Of a DNA stretch of 16,528 nt, positions 4,704 to 13,064 are shown piece after piece. The DNA comes from Candidatus Scatousia excrementipullorum (GTDB lineage: Bacteria; Cyanobacteriota; Vampirovibrionia; Gastranaerophilales; Gastranaerophilaceae). A model generated the notes under the pieces. It was not told the DNA's origin and did not search any database. It saw only the letters and a list, made by a program, of their open reading frames with translations. Made by a program: the position numbers and the translations under genes. The stretch spans positions 1 to 16,528 of the forward strand of contig JADIND010000200.1 of the NCBI GenBank assembly GCA_017694215.1, given 5' to 3'. Every line of letters starts with the position of its first letter. The first letter of the stretch is position 1.

Positions 4704-7700
4704 TTAGTTCATAAGCAATCTGTCAAGACATGCATTTTGAGAATACTGCCATTCACGGTATGTGACACGTTTGACATCAAATCCGCAGCGTTCAATTATT
4801 GCCTGTTTTTTCATATTTGAAACGGTCTGCTTAATACTGTCTTCTACGCCGTCAACTTCTATCACGTATTTTCCGTCCACAAGTAAATCTGCACTCAAGC
4901 CCGCAATTTCCACTCCGGCTTTAACGTCGTGTCCGAGAGCTCTGATTGCCTCCGCAATTTCTTTTTCAAGGTTATTTTTGTATATATTTTCGTCTATGCG
5001 GCAATTTTTGAGTGCTTCCAGTTTATTCTGGTATTCTTCAACATATGCTGTATAGTGTCTGAATAATCCGTCAGGAAGTTCTTTTACGTCTTTTGATATA
5101 AAATTAATCATTTTGTATCTTGCTCTTGTGACCGCAACGTTAAAGAGGTTAGGTTTTTGTAAAAATACAAGGCTTTGCGGGAAGCTGTTATTAGCATAAG
5201 CCCATGACATAAGTATTATGTCACGTTCATCGCCCTGAAACGTATGTGCTGTACCTACTTCTATCTGGTGTTTGCGTATCATATGTTCGGATAGAACTTT
5301 TGATATTGAAGTTTTCAGCTGTTCCACCTGTGCCCTGAACGGTGAAATTACACCGATAGATACCGGATTGTCAGGATTTTTGCGTTCATCTTCAACAATC
5401 AGGTCGTAGAGATATTTTACAAGAACTTCAATTTCAGGAAGGTTTCTGGTTGCGTCAAAGTCAACTTTGCCGTCAGGAACCTGAACTATCTCGATAACTT
5501 TATCCGTTCCGGTATCTTTTTTCATAATCCGCATACGTCCGCCGTAAAATTCGCGGTTCGAAAATTCTATAATCGGCGGAAGGCTTCTGAAATGTTCGTC
5601 GAGCATTACAGAATTCATTGAATAATAGTCTGCCAAATCAAACATGGAATTTGTTCTGAAACGCCACATAAGCTGATATTTATCAGGAATTCCGTATTGA
5701 GAAAGGAATGATTGTTCTTTTGCTTTTTCTAAGAATGACAGATGCGGAAGCTGCTTGTCATCACCTACGATAACTGCTTTTTTAGCACGGTAAAGAATTG
5801 GGAAACAGCTTGCAATATCGCACTGGGATGCTTCATCAATAATTGCGACATCAAACATTCCCGGTTTCATCGGCAGTGAACCTGATACGGCGTAAGTTGT
5901 GACGCACCAGCAAGGGAAAGCTTCCAGAAGCGGTTTAAAATCTTCTGTTTCAAGGATTCTGCTCTGGAGGTTCTGGCGTTTTTCAACCAGTGATTTTGCG
6001 TGAACGATTAATCGCTGACGTTTAATCTGGTCGCGGAGAAGTCCTTTGAGTGATTCTCTTCTGCGGTTTTTGAGAATATTCACGGCAAGCGGTTTTTGTT
6101 TCTTTTTCATCTGCTTGATTTGTTCTGTTAAAACATGCAGATTGCCTGTTTTTTGGATATCGGATTCAATTTTGCGTAATCTGTAAACCAGATTTGCAGT
6201 TTCAAGTTCTGTTTTCAAGCGGTTAAGATTTTCGTATGTTGCGTCAAAATTTTTCAGTTTCAACATTTTCTTTAATTGGCTAACTCCGCCGAAGTTTGCG
6301 ATATTTGCAAAAAATCCCGTTTTTTCCATGTTGTGTTCAAGCGTTTTTATAATTGCAGCAATCGCATCTATTTCGATTTTTTTGAGCGGAGTTTTGATAA
6401 ACTGCATTTCGCCTGCGGAACTTTCCTGAATTTGAACTTCTTTTGAAAGTCCTCTCCATTCGTTTTCAAGTTTTATAATCTGTTCGCATTTGTTTTCGGA
6501 ATCTTTCAGAATATTGATATGGTTTTTCATATCATCAACGCCTGCAAAGAGGCTGTCTTCAAATTCGCTGTCCAGATCGACTTTACCCGAGAGTAAATCC
6601 TGAAGCTGGTAGCTTAATTGTTTCTGGTAATTCATTCTTCCTGCTCTGAGTGCAAGATAAGGTGCTCCGAGTTCGTTTAATCTTTCTGCAACAACGTCAA
6701 CAGCTTTATCCATACGGGAGGCTACGAGAACTGTTTTTCCGTTTGCAATCAGATGGGCAACGAGGTTTACTATAGTTTGAGATTTACCTGTTCCCGGAGG
6801 GCCTTGAACAGCTATGAATTTGTTATTGTCAATATTTTTGATAACTTTTTCCTGTGAATCACTCAAAGAAAGAGGGGTTATCGGATAGAAATCTTTAATT
6901 TCTTTCATGTCCTTAATCGGAACGGCTTTTTCTTTTGAGAGATTATATTCTTCGTTAATGATATTAAGTGCGGTTTCTCTGTAAATCCCGCTCGGCTGTT
7001 CGGCGATTTGAGTTAATTCGTGCAGAACACCTGCCGTAATTGACGGGCGTTTGGTAAGGATAATCGCAGCTTGTTTAGTGAGTGAAATTTTTTCTAATTT
7101 TTTTATCTGTTTTTGTTTTGCTTCTTCTTCCGCAATAATTTCTTCTACGTTTTCTGCGTTAATCTTTTCGTTATAAAAATCTTTTGCAGTATCTGCAGTG
7201 ACGTTATCTTCGTCAACTTCGTTTTTAGAATCAAGAGTTACGTCAATTTCCGGAATCAGAGATTTCAGGGTTGTTAAAAAGATGTTTAACCCTTCATCAG
7301 TCAAAGGCAGTTTCGGCACTACTTCAAGGAGGCCTTCAAGCAGCTGCTCAACTTCATCATCATCGTCGCTTTTTTTCATCAGTGCGGTTAAGGCTCCGGT
7401 GTTCACGGAAAGCATTTCGTCCTGCGGAATGCAGTTGATGTTTACACCGTTTCGCTCAAGACGGCATGGCATATATAAAAGCGGAGTTAAAAATTCGTTT
7501 TGCTTTTTGGTTTTTGAGCTTTTACCTACAATAAAAAGATAGCCGTAAATTAAATACTTATCTTTCTGACTCATTTCAGACTGAACCATTAATTCAGTGA
7601 GTTTACTGTCACTGCCGTCCAGTCTTAAAAATTCATCCCATCTGGTGAAAAGTTCTTCTTCGCCTTTAATGAAAATCCATTTGTTATCTTTATCTCCTTT

Positions 7701-7823
7701 AAGGTTTCTGAAGGTTGAACTTTTAACTTCTTCACGGACACAGTCGTGAAGATACTGGCTCAATTTTTTTATAAAACTGTTGTTGAATGCCGAATTTATT
7801 GCTTTTGTTGCTTCCTGTAACAT
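4704..7823 (-). CDS. SF1 (Upf1/Dna2-like) helicase with C-terminal DUF559/Vsr-like nuclease domain
   Basis: 1039 residues. Helicase motifs appear in order: Walker A GPPGTGKS (341-348), Walker B DEAS (663-666), GDDKQLP (687-693), LDEHFRS (741-747), GTAHTFQGDERD (857-868) and VAVTRAR (896-902). This is the AAA_11/AAA_12 arrangement of Upf1-type superfamily-1 helicases. A long charged helical insert (about 430-630) separates motifs I and II. Residues 950-1035 look like a restriction-endonuclease fold of the DUF559/Vsr type, with ADLLVDGKYVIEVDG (978-992) supplying acidic residues D979, E989 and D991. The N-terminal 320 residues are unrecognised, with an acidic patch KSDDDDEVEQ. The start at 7823 has a GGGAG site 6 nt upstream. 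The gene stands alone, divergent from cca. It likely unwinds and cuts nucleic acid; a role in defence or repair is inference from architecture. Confidence 0.88.
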   Translation of the reverse strand: MLQEATKAINSAFNNSFIKKLSQYLHDCVREEVKSSTFRNLKGDKDNKWIFIKGEEELFTRWDEFLRLDGSDSKLTELMVQSEMSQKDKYLIYGYLFIVGKSSKTKKQNEFLTPLLYMPCRLERNGVNINCIPQDEMLSVNTGALTALMKKSDDDDEVEQLLEGLLEVVPKLPLTDEGLNIFLTTLKSLIPEIDVTLDSKNEVDEDNVTADTAKDFYNEKINAENVEEIIAEEEAKQKQIKKLEKISLTKQAAIILTKRPSITAGVLHELTQIAEQPSGIYRETALNIINEEYNLSKEKAVPIKDMKEIKDFYPITPLSLSDSQEKVIKNIDNNKFIAVQGPPGTGKSQTIVNLVAHLIANGKTVLVASRMDKAVDVVAERLNELGAPYLALRAGRMNYQKQLSYQLQDLLSGKVDLDSEFEDSLFAGVDDMKNHINILKDSENKCEQIIKLENEWRGLSKEVQIQESSAGEMQFIKTPLKKIEIDAIAAIIKTLEHNMEKTGFFANIANFGGVSQLKKMLKLKNFDATYENLNRLKTELETANLVYRLRKIESDIQKTGNLHVLTEQIKQMKKKQKPLAVNILKNRRRESLKGLLRDQIKRQRLIVHAKSLVEKRQNLQSRILETEDFKPLLEAFPCWCVTTYAVSGSLPMKPGMFDVAIIDEASQCDIASCFPILYRAKKAVIVGDDKQLPHLSFLEKAKEQSFLSQYGIPDKYQLMWRFRTNSMFDLADYYSMNSVMLDEHFRSLPPIIEFSNREFYGGRMRIMKKDTGTDKVIEIVQVPDGKVDFDATRNLPEIEVLVKYLYDLIVEDERKNPDNPVSIGVISPFRAQVEQLKTSISKVLSEHMIRKHQIEVGTAHTFQGDERDIILMSWAYANNSFPQSLVFLQKPNLFNVAVTRARYKMINFISKDVKELPDGLFRHYTAYVEEYQNKLEALKNCRIDENIYKNNLEKEIAEAIRALGHDVKAGVEIAGLSADLLVDGKYVIEVDGVEDSIKQTVSNMKKQAIIERCGFDVKRVTYREWQYSQNACLDRLLMN

Positions 7824-7974
7824 GGAACACTCCCGTTTGTTATGATATTTTTTATTATTAAGATAGGCGGTTTATAATAAGAATTGCAAAAATATTCTTT
7901 ATAAGATTGCCCGTCTTCTGATTCTCCTGCCTTCCAATCTTTCTATTATTACATTTTATGCTAAAATAAGCAAT

Positions 7975-9078
7975 ATGGAAATCATCAATATAAAGGATAC
8001 TTCAAATAAGCTTTACTATGTCGGCGGAGTTGTGAGAGATGAACTTCTTGGTATAGAAAGTTTTGATATTGATATGACCTATGAAGGTAATGCGATTGAA
8101 TTTGTTCAAAATAATTTGCAGAACCTTCAAAATTTTGAAATTTTACAAATAAATGAACCGTTCGGAACTGTCAGAGTTAAGACAGACGGACGCGAAGTTG
8201 ATATTGCATCTACAAGAGAGGAAGTTTACGAAAAAAAAGGTCATTTGCCGTCAGTGACAAAAATCGGATGTTCTTTAAAAGAGGATGCAATGCGTCGTGA
8301 TTTTACTATTAATGCACTTTATAAATCGGCTGTATCTGGAGAAATTATTGATTTGACCGGCGGGCTTGATGATTTGAAAAATAAAACAATAAGAGTTTTG
8401 CACGACGGAAGTTTTATTGATGATCCGACAAGGATTATCAGAGGGCTGAAATTTTCAATACGTTTTGGTTTTGACCTTGATGAGCATACAAAAAAACTTC
8501 AGGAAAATTATCTTAAAAATATAAATTATGATATGTGCTGCAAACGGGTTAAGAAAGAATTGATTGAAACTTTTAATCTCAATTCACAATCAGCCTTTGA
8601 AAAATTTATCCGGCAAAAGATTTATAAACTTGTGACGGAAAAAGATGTCAGCTTGCCGCAGGAAAATATCGAAGAACTGATAAAAAAATATCCGGTTGAA
8701 AATGTATGGCTGGTTTATGCCGGCTGTATCGGTGATTTGTCACGGCTTCCGTTAACAAAAAACGAGCAGAAAATTCTTGATGATTTTAATGCAACCGGTG
8801 AATTAAAAAATGATTTTGAAATTTATAAGGCTTTTGAAAAAGTTTCAAGAGAAACGGTTCTTCTGTATGGAATTTTGAAAGATAAATCCGCGGCAGAAAG
8901 ATATCTTGAAATTCTTAGCAGAATAAAAATTGAAATCTCAGGTGAAGATTTATTGAAACTGGGGCTTAAACCGTCGAAGAAGTTCTCGGAAATTTTTGAT
9001 TACGTTTTATTGAAAAAACTGGAAAATCCGGAACTTTCTAAAGAGGACGAAATAAATATTGTCAGAGGAATAATATAG
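7975..9078 (+). CDS. cca: CCA-adding enzyme (tRNA nucleotidyltransferase)
   Basis: Adds or repairs the 3' CCA of tRNAs, using CTP and ATP without a template. The class II nucleotidyltransferase head is clear: YVGGVVRDELLG (residues 15-26), catalytic DID (D31, D33), EDAMRRDFTINAL (103-115) and DDPTRIIRGLKFSIRFGF (149-166). The remaining 200 residues are helical neck/body/tail and poorly conserved; I see no HD phosphohydrolase motif. At 367 residues it is on the short side. It could be a CC-only or A-only enzyme rather than a full CCA enzyme, which motifs alone do not settle. No Shine-Dalgarno precedes the ATG, and a -10-like TAAAAT (7962-7967) ends 7 nt upstream. The next gene starts 4 nt after the stop. 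The tmRNA in this window lacks an encoded CCA and needs this activity. Confidence 0.92.
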   Translation: MEIINIKDTSNKLYYVGGVVRDELLGIESFDIDMTYEGNAIEFVQNNLQNLQNFEILQINEPFGTVRVKTDGREVDIASTREEVYEKKGHLPSVTKIGCSLKEDAMRRDFTINALYKSAVSGEIIDLTGGLDDLKNKTIRVLHDGSFIDDPTRIIRGLKFSIRFGFDLDEHTKKLQENYLKNINYDMCCKRVKKELIETFNLNSQSAFEKFIRQKIYKLVTEKDVSLPQENIEELIKKYPVENVWLVYAGCIGDLSRLPLTKNEQKILDDFNATGELKNDFEIYKAFEKVSRETVLLYGILKDKSAAERYLEILSRIKIEISGEDLLKLGLKPSKKFSEIFDYVLLKKLENPELSKEDEINIVRGII

Positions 9079-9082
9079 ATAT

Positions 9083-10144
9083 ATGAAAATTCTTTTTATT
9101 ACAGACTTATATCCGGTAAAAGACGGTGAAAAAACGACTCCCCGAACACTTTTAAATTTTGTGGAAGAGTGGAAACTTTCAGGAAATGAAGTAGATGTAA
9201 TAAAGCCGAACTTCATTTTAAATTCCCTAATCCGTAAGAAACCTTTTTACAAACAGGGAAATTATGATGGAGTTTTAAATTTAAATTTTTGGACTCCTTT
9301 TTGGGGAACGATTAAGCCTCCTAAAAAGCATTACGATATTGTAATAGCTCATATGCCGTCGGGAATTTTATATGCGGATAAACTTAACTGTCCATTTGTT
9401 GCAGGTATTCACAGTTCTGATTTGACAATTTTAACTTCTCCGCTTTATAGATTTCATTTTAAAAAAAGAATGGAAAAAGCTCTGCAAAATGCAAAAGCCA
9501 TTGCCTGCCGTTCTTTTGTTTTAAAGGATAAGTTTTTAAAACTTTATCCGCAGTTTGAAAACAAAACTTTTGCTGCACCGTCAGGAATTGATGAGAATAT
9601 TATTACGGGCACATTTAATATTCTTAGAAAATACGTTCCATTGAAGGTTTTGACCTGTGCAAACTACAAAAAACGCAAAAATATTGAAAAAGTTCTGGAG
9701 GCAGTGTACGGACTTAAAGATTTTGAACTTACTGTAATCGGGGCCGGCACTGATTTGTCGAAGCTCCGGAAACTAAATCCGGATGCTGTTTTTAGGGGCT
9801 GGCAGCCGCATGAAAAAATTCTTGAACAGATGCGTCAGAGTGATATTTTTATTCTTCCGAGTACAGGCGAAACCTTTGGTATGGTTTATCTTGAAGCCAT
9901 GGCCTCCGGTTGTATCACTGTCTGCACGAAGGATGACGGCATTGACGGTATAATCCAAAATAATATAAACGGTTTTACAACTTTTCCGATTTCAGGTGAG
10001 ATAAGAAATTTACTTCAAAATATAAAAAATATGGATGATGACAGCCTGAAAGCATTATTATACAATAATTTTGAAACAATTAAACAATACACAAAAACAT
10101 CCTGTGCAGAGAATTATTTGAAACAAATCTTTAAAATAATGTAA
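9083..10144 (+). CDS. GT4-family glycosyltransferase
   Basis: 353 residues with GT-B architecture. The N-terminal Rossmann half begins MKILFITDLYPVKDGEKTTP, with the sugar-acceptor side around HMPSGILYADKL and GIHSSDL. The C-terminal donor-binding half has KKRKNIEKVLEAV, FELTVIGAGTDLSKL, then FILPSTGETFGMVYLEAMASG with the retaining-GT EX7E motif (E263, E271). Family GT4 members transfer a sugar from an NDP-sugar to lipid or polysaccharide acceptors in envelope glycan synthesis; the substrate here cannot be read from sequence. No signal peptide or membrane span, so it is probably cytosolic or peripheral to the membrane. It starts 4 nt after cca and is probably co-transcribed with it; an AGAGGAA lies about 14 nt upstream, a weak, distant ribosome binding site. 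Confidence 0.88.
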   Translation: MKILFITDLYPVKDGEKTTPRTLLNFVEEWKLSGNEVDVIKPNFILNSLIRKKPFYKQGNYDGVLNLNFWTPFWGTIKPPKKHYDIVIAHMPSGILYADKLNCPFVAGIHSSDLTILTSPLYRFHFKKRMEKALQNAKAIACRSFVLKDKFLKLYPQFENKTFAAPSGIDENIITGTFNILRKYVPLKVLTCANYKKRKNIEKVLEAVYGLKDFELTVIGAGTDLSKLRKLNPDAVFRGWQPHEKILEQMRQSDIFILPSTGETFGMVYLEAMASGCITVCTKDDGIDGIIQNNINGFTTFPISGEIRNLLQNIKNMDDDSLKALLYNNFETIKQYTKTSCAENYLKQIFKIM

Positions 10145-10256
10145 AGATTTGACAAAGATTTTACACTTGTAGTGCATGTTTCTGATAGTATTAATTAGTT
10201 GGTTAATTTACCCTTTGGATAAAAAGCCAAATGATTACTCGAAAGGAAGAGAATTA

Positions 10257-11855
10257 ATGAAAAAATTTTTAACCGTACTTTTTACACTTTTATTTTCAGT
10301 ACAACAAGCAAATGCTTTCAGTATCGATGCGTTTATGGATAAAAATATTGCTCCTGTTTCGGATAAAATTGCAGATTTTATTTTTTATCCGGTACACGTA
10401 TTCGGGGCTGATGTACCGATAATTATTTTCTGGATATTGTTTGCGGGGATATTTTTCACATTCTACCTTCGGGGAATTGCTATCTGGGGTTTCTGGCATG
10501 CTTGCGAAAATGTTTTTAAGCCTAAAAAGAGTTCTTCTTCCGATACCGGTGAAGTTTCGGCATTTCAGGCACTTATGACGGCATTGTCAGGAACTATCGG
10601 ACTCGGAAGTATTGCAGGTGTTGCGATTGCAATTTCTATGGGCGGGCCGGGTGCTGCCTTCTGGATTATTGTCGGAGCATTGCTCGGTATGTCGTTGAAG
10701 TTTGTGGAAGCCTCACTTGCAGTTAAATACAGAAGATTTAACCTTGACGGTTCAATATCCGGCGGTCCTATGCATTATATGGCTCACGGTTTGACCAGAA
10801 AAAAACTCAGATGGCTCGGTCAGCCTTTGTCTGTTATGTTTGCAATACTCTGTATTTGCGGCGGTATTACTGGCGGTAACATGATTCAGATAAACCAGGC
10901 TGCAAACCAGTTTGTTAATGTTTGCGGCGGTGAAAACGGCTTTATGCACAATTTCCACTGGGTTATCGGACTCGGTATGGCTATTGTTGTCGGTTTAATT
11001 GTTATAGGCGGTATTAAAAATATCGTTAAAGTTACTGAAAAAATTGTTCCGTTAAAAATATTTATATATCTGTTTGCAGCTGCTGCCGTTATAATTTGTA
11101 ATTTTAAACAGATTCCGCATGCTGCGTGGATTATCGTAAAAGAGGCATTCAAACCTGAATCAATTTACGGCGGTATGTTTGTTGCGATGATTATGGGCTT
11201 GCGTCGTTCCGTTCAGTCAAACGAAGCCGGTACCGGTTCGGCTCCTATTGTTTATGCTACCGTAAAAACGGATGAACCGCTTTCTCAGGGTTTTGTTGCA
11301 TTACTTGACCCGTTCTTGACCGGTTTTATGTGTACAATGACAGCTTTTGCAATCGTCATTACCGGTGTTTATAAAACTCATGCGGGACACACTTCCGGTA
11401 TTGAAATGACTTCTGACGCAATTTCTTCTGTAATGCCGTTTTTTCCTACACTGCTTGCGGGTATTGTTCTTTTGTACGCATTATCAACTATAATCAGCTG
11501 GGCTTATTACGGGCAGAAATCATGGAATTTCCTTTTTGGAGAAGGTAAGAAAAGAAGTCTTGCATTCCAGTTGTTATATTGTTCATTTATCGTAATCGGT
11601 TCAGTTTTGAACGTTACATCGGTTATTAATATTACAGATGCAATGATGATTGCAATGTCTGTGCCGAATATTATTGCAATGTATATTCTTGCACCGGAAA
11701 TTAAGAAAGATTTGAAAGAGTATTGCTTGAAGCATAACCTCGGAAAATGTATAAATCGTGACTGGTTTGCTGCAGCGGCTGTGCAGCCTGTACCTGTTGC
11801 GGTTACTGTAGATGAAGAAGAAAACGGAGATGAATCATGTCAGACCAGCAAATAA
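10257..11855 (+). CDS. Alanine/glycine:cation symporter (AGCS family)
   Basis: Takes up alanine or glycine with Na+ (or H+) across the inner membrane. I start at 10257, 27 codons into the longest frame, because AAAGGAAGAG lies just upstream and the product then begins with a signal-like segment MKKFLTVLFTLLFSVQQANA. From this start it is 532 residues. Family features: GTIGLGSIAGVAIAISMGGP, GALLGMSLKFVEASLAVKYR, SGGPMHYM, and the signature EAGTGSAPIVYA (323-334), with about ten hydrophobic spans. The C-terminal tail is soluble and acidic (VTVDEEENGDES). A TTGACA at 10149-10154 could be a -35, but no good -10 is spaced correctly. The last 19 nt overlap the ACT-domain gene, suggesting translational coupling. 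Confidence 0.92.
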   Translation: MKKFLTVLFTLLFSVQQANAFSIDAFMDKNIAPVSDKIADFIFYPVHVFGADVPIIIFWILFAGIFFTFYLRGIAIWGFWHACENVFKPKKSSSSDTGEVSAFQALMTALSGTIGLGSIAGVAIAISMGGPGAAFWIIVGALLGMSLKFVEASLAVKYRRFNLDGSISGGPMHYMAHGLTRKKLRWLGQPLSVMFAILCICGGITGGNMIQINQAANQFVNVCGGENGFMHNFHWVIGLGMAIVVGLIVIGGIKNIVKVTEKIVPLKIFIYLFAAAAVIICNFKQIPHAAWIIVKEAFKPESIYGGMFVAMIMGLRRSVQSNEAGTGSAPIVYATVKTDEPLSQGFVALLDPFLTGFMCTMTAFAIVITGVYKTHAGHTSGIEMTSDAISSVMPFFPTLLAGIVLLYALSTIISWAYYGQKSWNFLFGEGKKRSLAFQLLYCSFIVIGSVLNVTSVINITDAMMIAMSVPNIIAMYILAPEIKKDLKEYCLKHNLGKCINRDWFAAAAVQPVPVAVTVDEEENGDESCQTSK

Positions 11856-12115
11856 TAGTTACGGTATCGGGTGTTGATAAGGTCGGAATTGTTGCAAAAG
11901 TTACTGCAGTTCTCGCCGAATATGAAGTTAATATCGAAGATATTAAACAAACCTTGATGCAAGGGCATTTTGTAATGTTTCTTCTCGGCAATATTGAAAA
12001 ATCAAAATATTCATTCTCTGAAATTAAAGATGCTCTAATAAACGAAGGCAAAACCCTCGGTATGGAAATTTGGGTTCAGAGAAAAGAAATTTTTGATAAT
12101 ATGCATAATATATAA
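11837..12115 (+). CDS. Small ACT-domain protein
   Basis: 92 residues forming a single ACT domain (UPF0237/GcvR-like): IIVTVSGVDKVGIVAKVTAV then LAEYEVNIEDIKQTLMQGHF and FVMFLLGNIEK, with a C-terminal helix and strand ending EIWVQRKEIFDNM. ACT domains bind amino acids and regulate partner proteins as dimers. The start at 11837 has GGAGA about 9 nt upstream inside the symporter gene, and the two frames overlap by 19 nt. Coupling to an alanine/glycine symporter suggests amino-acid sensing linked to uptake, but that is inference. The bidirectional terminator at 12151-12179 ends the unit. Confidence 0.9.
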   Translation: MSDQQIIVTVSGVDKVGIVAKVTAVLAEYEVNIEDIKQTLMQGHFVMFLLGNIEKSKYSFSEIKDALINEGKTLGMEIWVQRKEIFDNMHNI

Positions 12116-12150
12116 ACTTAAAATTTTTAAGTAAATACTTTCTACAAAAA

Positions 12151-12179
12151 AGTTATTGCGGGATGCTCCCGCAATAACT
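12151..12179. terminator. Strong bidirectional terminator
   Basis: AGTTATTGCGGGA (12151-12163) pairs perfectly over 13 bp with TCCCGCAATAACT (12167-12179) around a TGC loop. T tracts follow on both strands (GATTTTT on plus, TTTTTTG on minus). It serves the convergent ACT-domain gene (plus) and cysteine-rich gene (minus). Confidence 0.92.
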
Positions 12180-12184
12180 GATTT

Positions 12185-12478
12185 TTATTTCAAAATACTG
12201 AACGCAACGATTTCATCAATATTAACATTCAGCCAGTCATATTTAAAACAGACATAATCGTTGCAGTCGCAGTTGTCGTCTTCACATTCGCAATAATCTT
12301 TCAGTCTGCAAACAAGAGCATTTGACAGTGAAAGGATATCCTCATGGCATTCGTGACAGGATTTTTCCGGAAGAACAATTTCCCCGTCAATTTTTAAATA
12401 TTCCGTAAAAATGACAATCCTTGTTGAATCATTTTTTTCTGCGATTTTGTAAATAGCTTTTGAAATCGGTTTTGACAT
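12185..12478 (-). CDS. Small cysteine-rich protein, possibly metal-binding
   Basis: I place the start at 12478 (97 residues) because AGGAG lies 8 nt upstream; a longer frame to 12505 would bury that site. There are eight cysteines at 41, 44, 57, 63, 65, 70, 72 and 77, in CHECH and in a dense CECEDDNCDCNDYVC patch, with His 42 and 45. This spacing suggests zinc or another metal, or a redox role. CHECH also fits a CxxCH haem-c motif, but no signal peptide is present, so haem attachment is unlikely. I do not recognise a family. It stops 6 nt from the shared terminator and has no operon partner. Confidence 0.75.
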   Translation of the reverse strand: MSKPISKAIYKIAEKNDSTRIVIFTEYLKIDGEIVLPEKSCHECHEDILSLSNALVCRLKDYCECEDDNCDCNDYVCFKYDWLNVNIDEIVAFSILK

Positions 12479-12546
12479 AAAATAATCTCCTTTTTTATTA
12501 CGCAACGGATTATAAACGAATTGTCTGAAATTTTAATCGGTAAACA

Positions 12547-12570
12547 GGAGAGGGTTAGGGTGAGGGGGCG
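12547..12570 (+). repeat. G-rich intergenic repeat, copy 1
   Basis: A 24-nt unit containing GGGTTAGGGTGAGGGGG, identical to 12751-12774; similarity continues weakly into a following ATAAAAA. Similar GAGAGGGTTAGGGTGAGGG words are familiar as dispersed intergenic repeats in many bacteria. Here the first G run is only two bases (AGG), so it falls just short of a full four-tract quadruplex motif. Confidence 0.7.
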
Positions 12571-12589
12571 GACTGGATAAAAAAGAACA

Positions 12590-12658
12590 GTAGGTTGTGG
12601 TAAATTAAAATTTACCACAACAAAAATGTTTCGGTAATCAAAGATTACCAAAACCTAC
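12590..12658 (+). repeat. Three-stem cruciform repeat, copy 3 (full length, 69 nt)
   Basis: Same architecture as 2377-2446: inverted ends GTAGGTT (12590-12596) and AACCTAC (12652-12658), a 12-bp hairpin now fully Watson-Crick (TTGTGGTAAATT with AATTTACCACAA, where copy 1 has a G-U pair) and the same 7-bp hairpin. It lies 10 kb from the other copies, in housekeeping surroundings, so the element is dispersed. Confidence 0.8.
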
Positions 12659-12749
12659 ATTACTAAAAAGGCTTAACTAATTTTCTACGCTTTCAGGATG
12701 ACAGGATGCGTGCGGCTGTTCAATGACGCAAAGTATTCCCTCGCCCAAC

Positions 12750-12774
12750 GGGAGAGGGTTAGGGTGAGGGGGCG
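12750..12774 (+). repeat. G-rich intergenic repeat, copy 2 (quadruplex-capable)
   Basis: Extends copy 1 by one G, giving four G tracts of at least three separated by 3-nt loops (GGGAGAGGGTTAGGGTGAGG then GGG), the textbook quadruplex pattern. A CCCTCGCCC lies just upstream (12739-12747), so a competing hairpin is also possible. Confidence 0.7.
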
Positions 12775-12854
12775 AACGTGATAAAAAGTGAGGCAGAGTC
12801 CTGGCCCCCTTTTATATATAAAGGGTAAAAAGAAGGGGGATTTTTAACATAGAG

Positions 12855-12977
12855 ATCCTGAAACAAGTTCAGGATGACATGCAAGTTTTCTGTCATTCTG
12901 AAACGTTGACCGCTGCGGTTCTCGGAAATTGTCACTGTTCAGAATCTCTTTTCGTATACCGGTGATAAGATCCTGAA
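12855..12977. repeat. Palindromic ATCCTGAA-type repeat units
   Basis: Unit 1: ATCCTGAA (12855-12862) pairs with TTCAGGAT (12868-12875), loop ACAAG. Unit 2: ATTCTGAA (12895-12902) pairs with TTCAGAAT (12938-12945), a compensated C-G to T-A change relative to unit 1. Unit 3: a lone ATCCTGAA at 12970-12977. A further TTCAGGATGACA is at 12692-12703, matching 12868-12879. These are REP-like palindromes. Confidence 0.6.
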
Positions 12978-13011
12978 CAGCTTGAAAATTCAATGAAAAG
13001 TTTAGAGTATC

Positions 13012-13046
13012 AAAAATAAAGGGCTGTTTGTAGAGCCTTTATTTTT
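13012..13046. terminator. Bidirectional terminator downstream of the prepilin gene
   Basis: AAAAATAAAGG (13012-13022) pairs over 11 bp with CCTTTATTTTT (13036-13046), with two more pairs beyond a bulged G and T-rich 3' sides on both strands. It lies 19 nt past the original stop of the prepilin gene (13065), supporting that position as the ancestral gene end. Confidence 0.75.
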
Positions 13047-13064
13047 GAAAAGACATAAAGTAAT

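Larger units (their letters stand above)
12479..13064. other. Intergenic repeat mosaic
   Basis: Nearly 600 bp without a gene. It contains two copies of a G-rich repeat (12547-12570, 12750-12774), the third cruciform repeat (12590-12658), several ATCCTGAA/TTCAGGAT palindrome units (12692-12977) and a terminator at its right end (13012-13046). Frames that cross it are broken by these repeats and lack ribosome binding sites. Confidence 0.65.

Noticed and set aside
10149..10178. TTGACA promoter upstream of the symporter
   Set aside because: TTGACA is perfect, but 16-18 bp downstream the sequence is AGTGCA/GTGCAT, not a -10 box.
10176..10256. Symporter start at the first possible Met (10176)
   Set aside because: The extra 27 residues lack a ribosome binding site and precede a clear Shine-Dalgarno plus signal-like start at 10257.
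12394..12651. Minus-strand frame overlapping the cysteine-rich gene and the repeats
   Set aside because: It runs through the cruciform and G-rich repeats and is out of frame with the gene that has the ribosome binding site.
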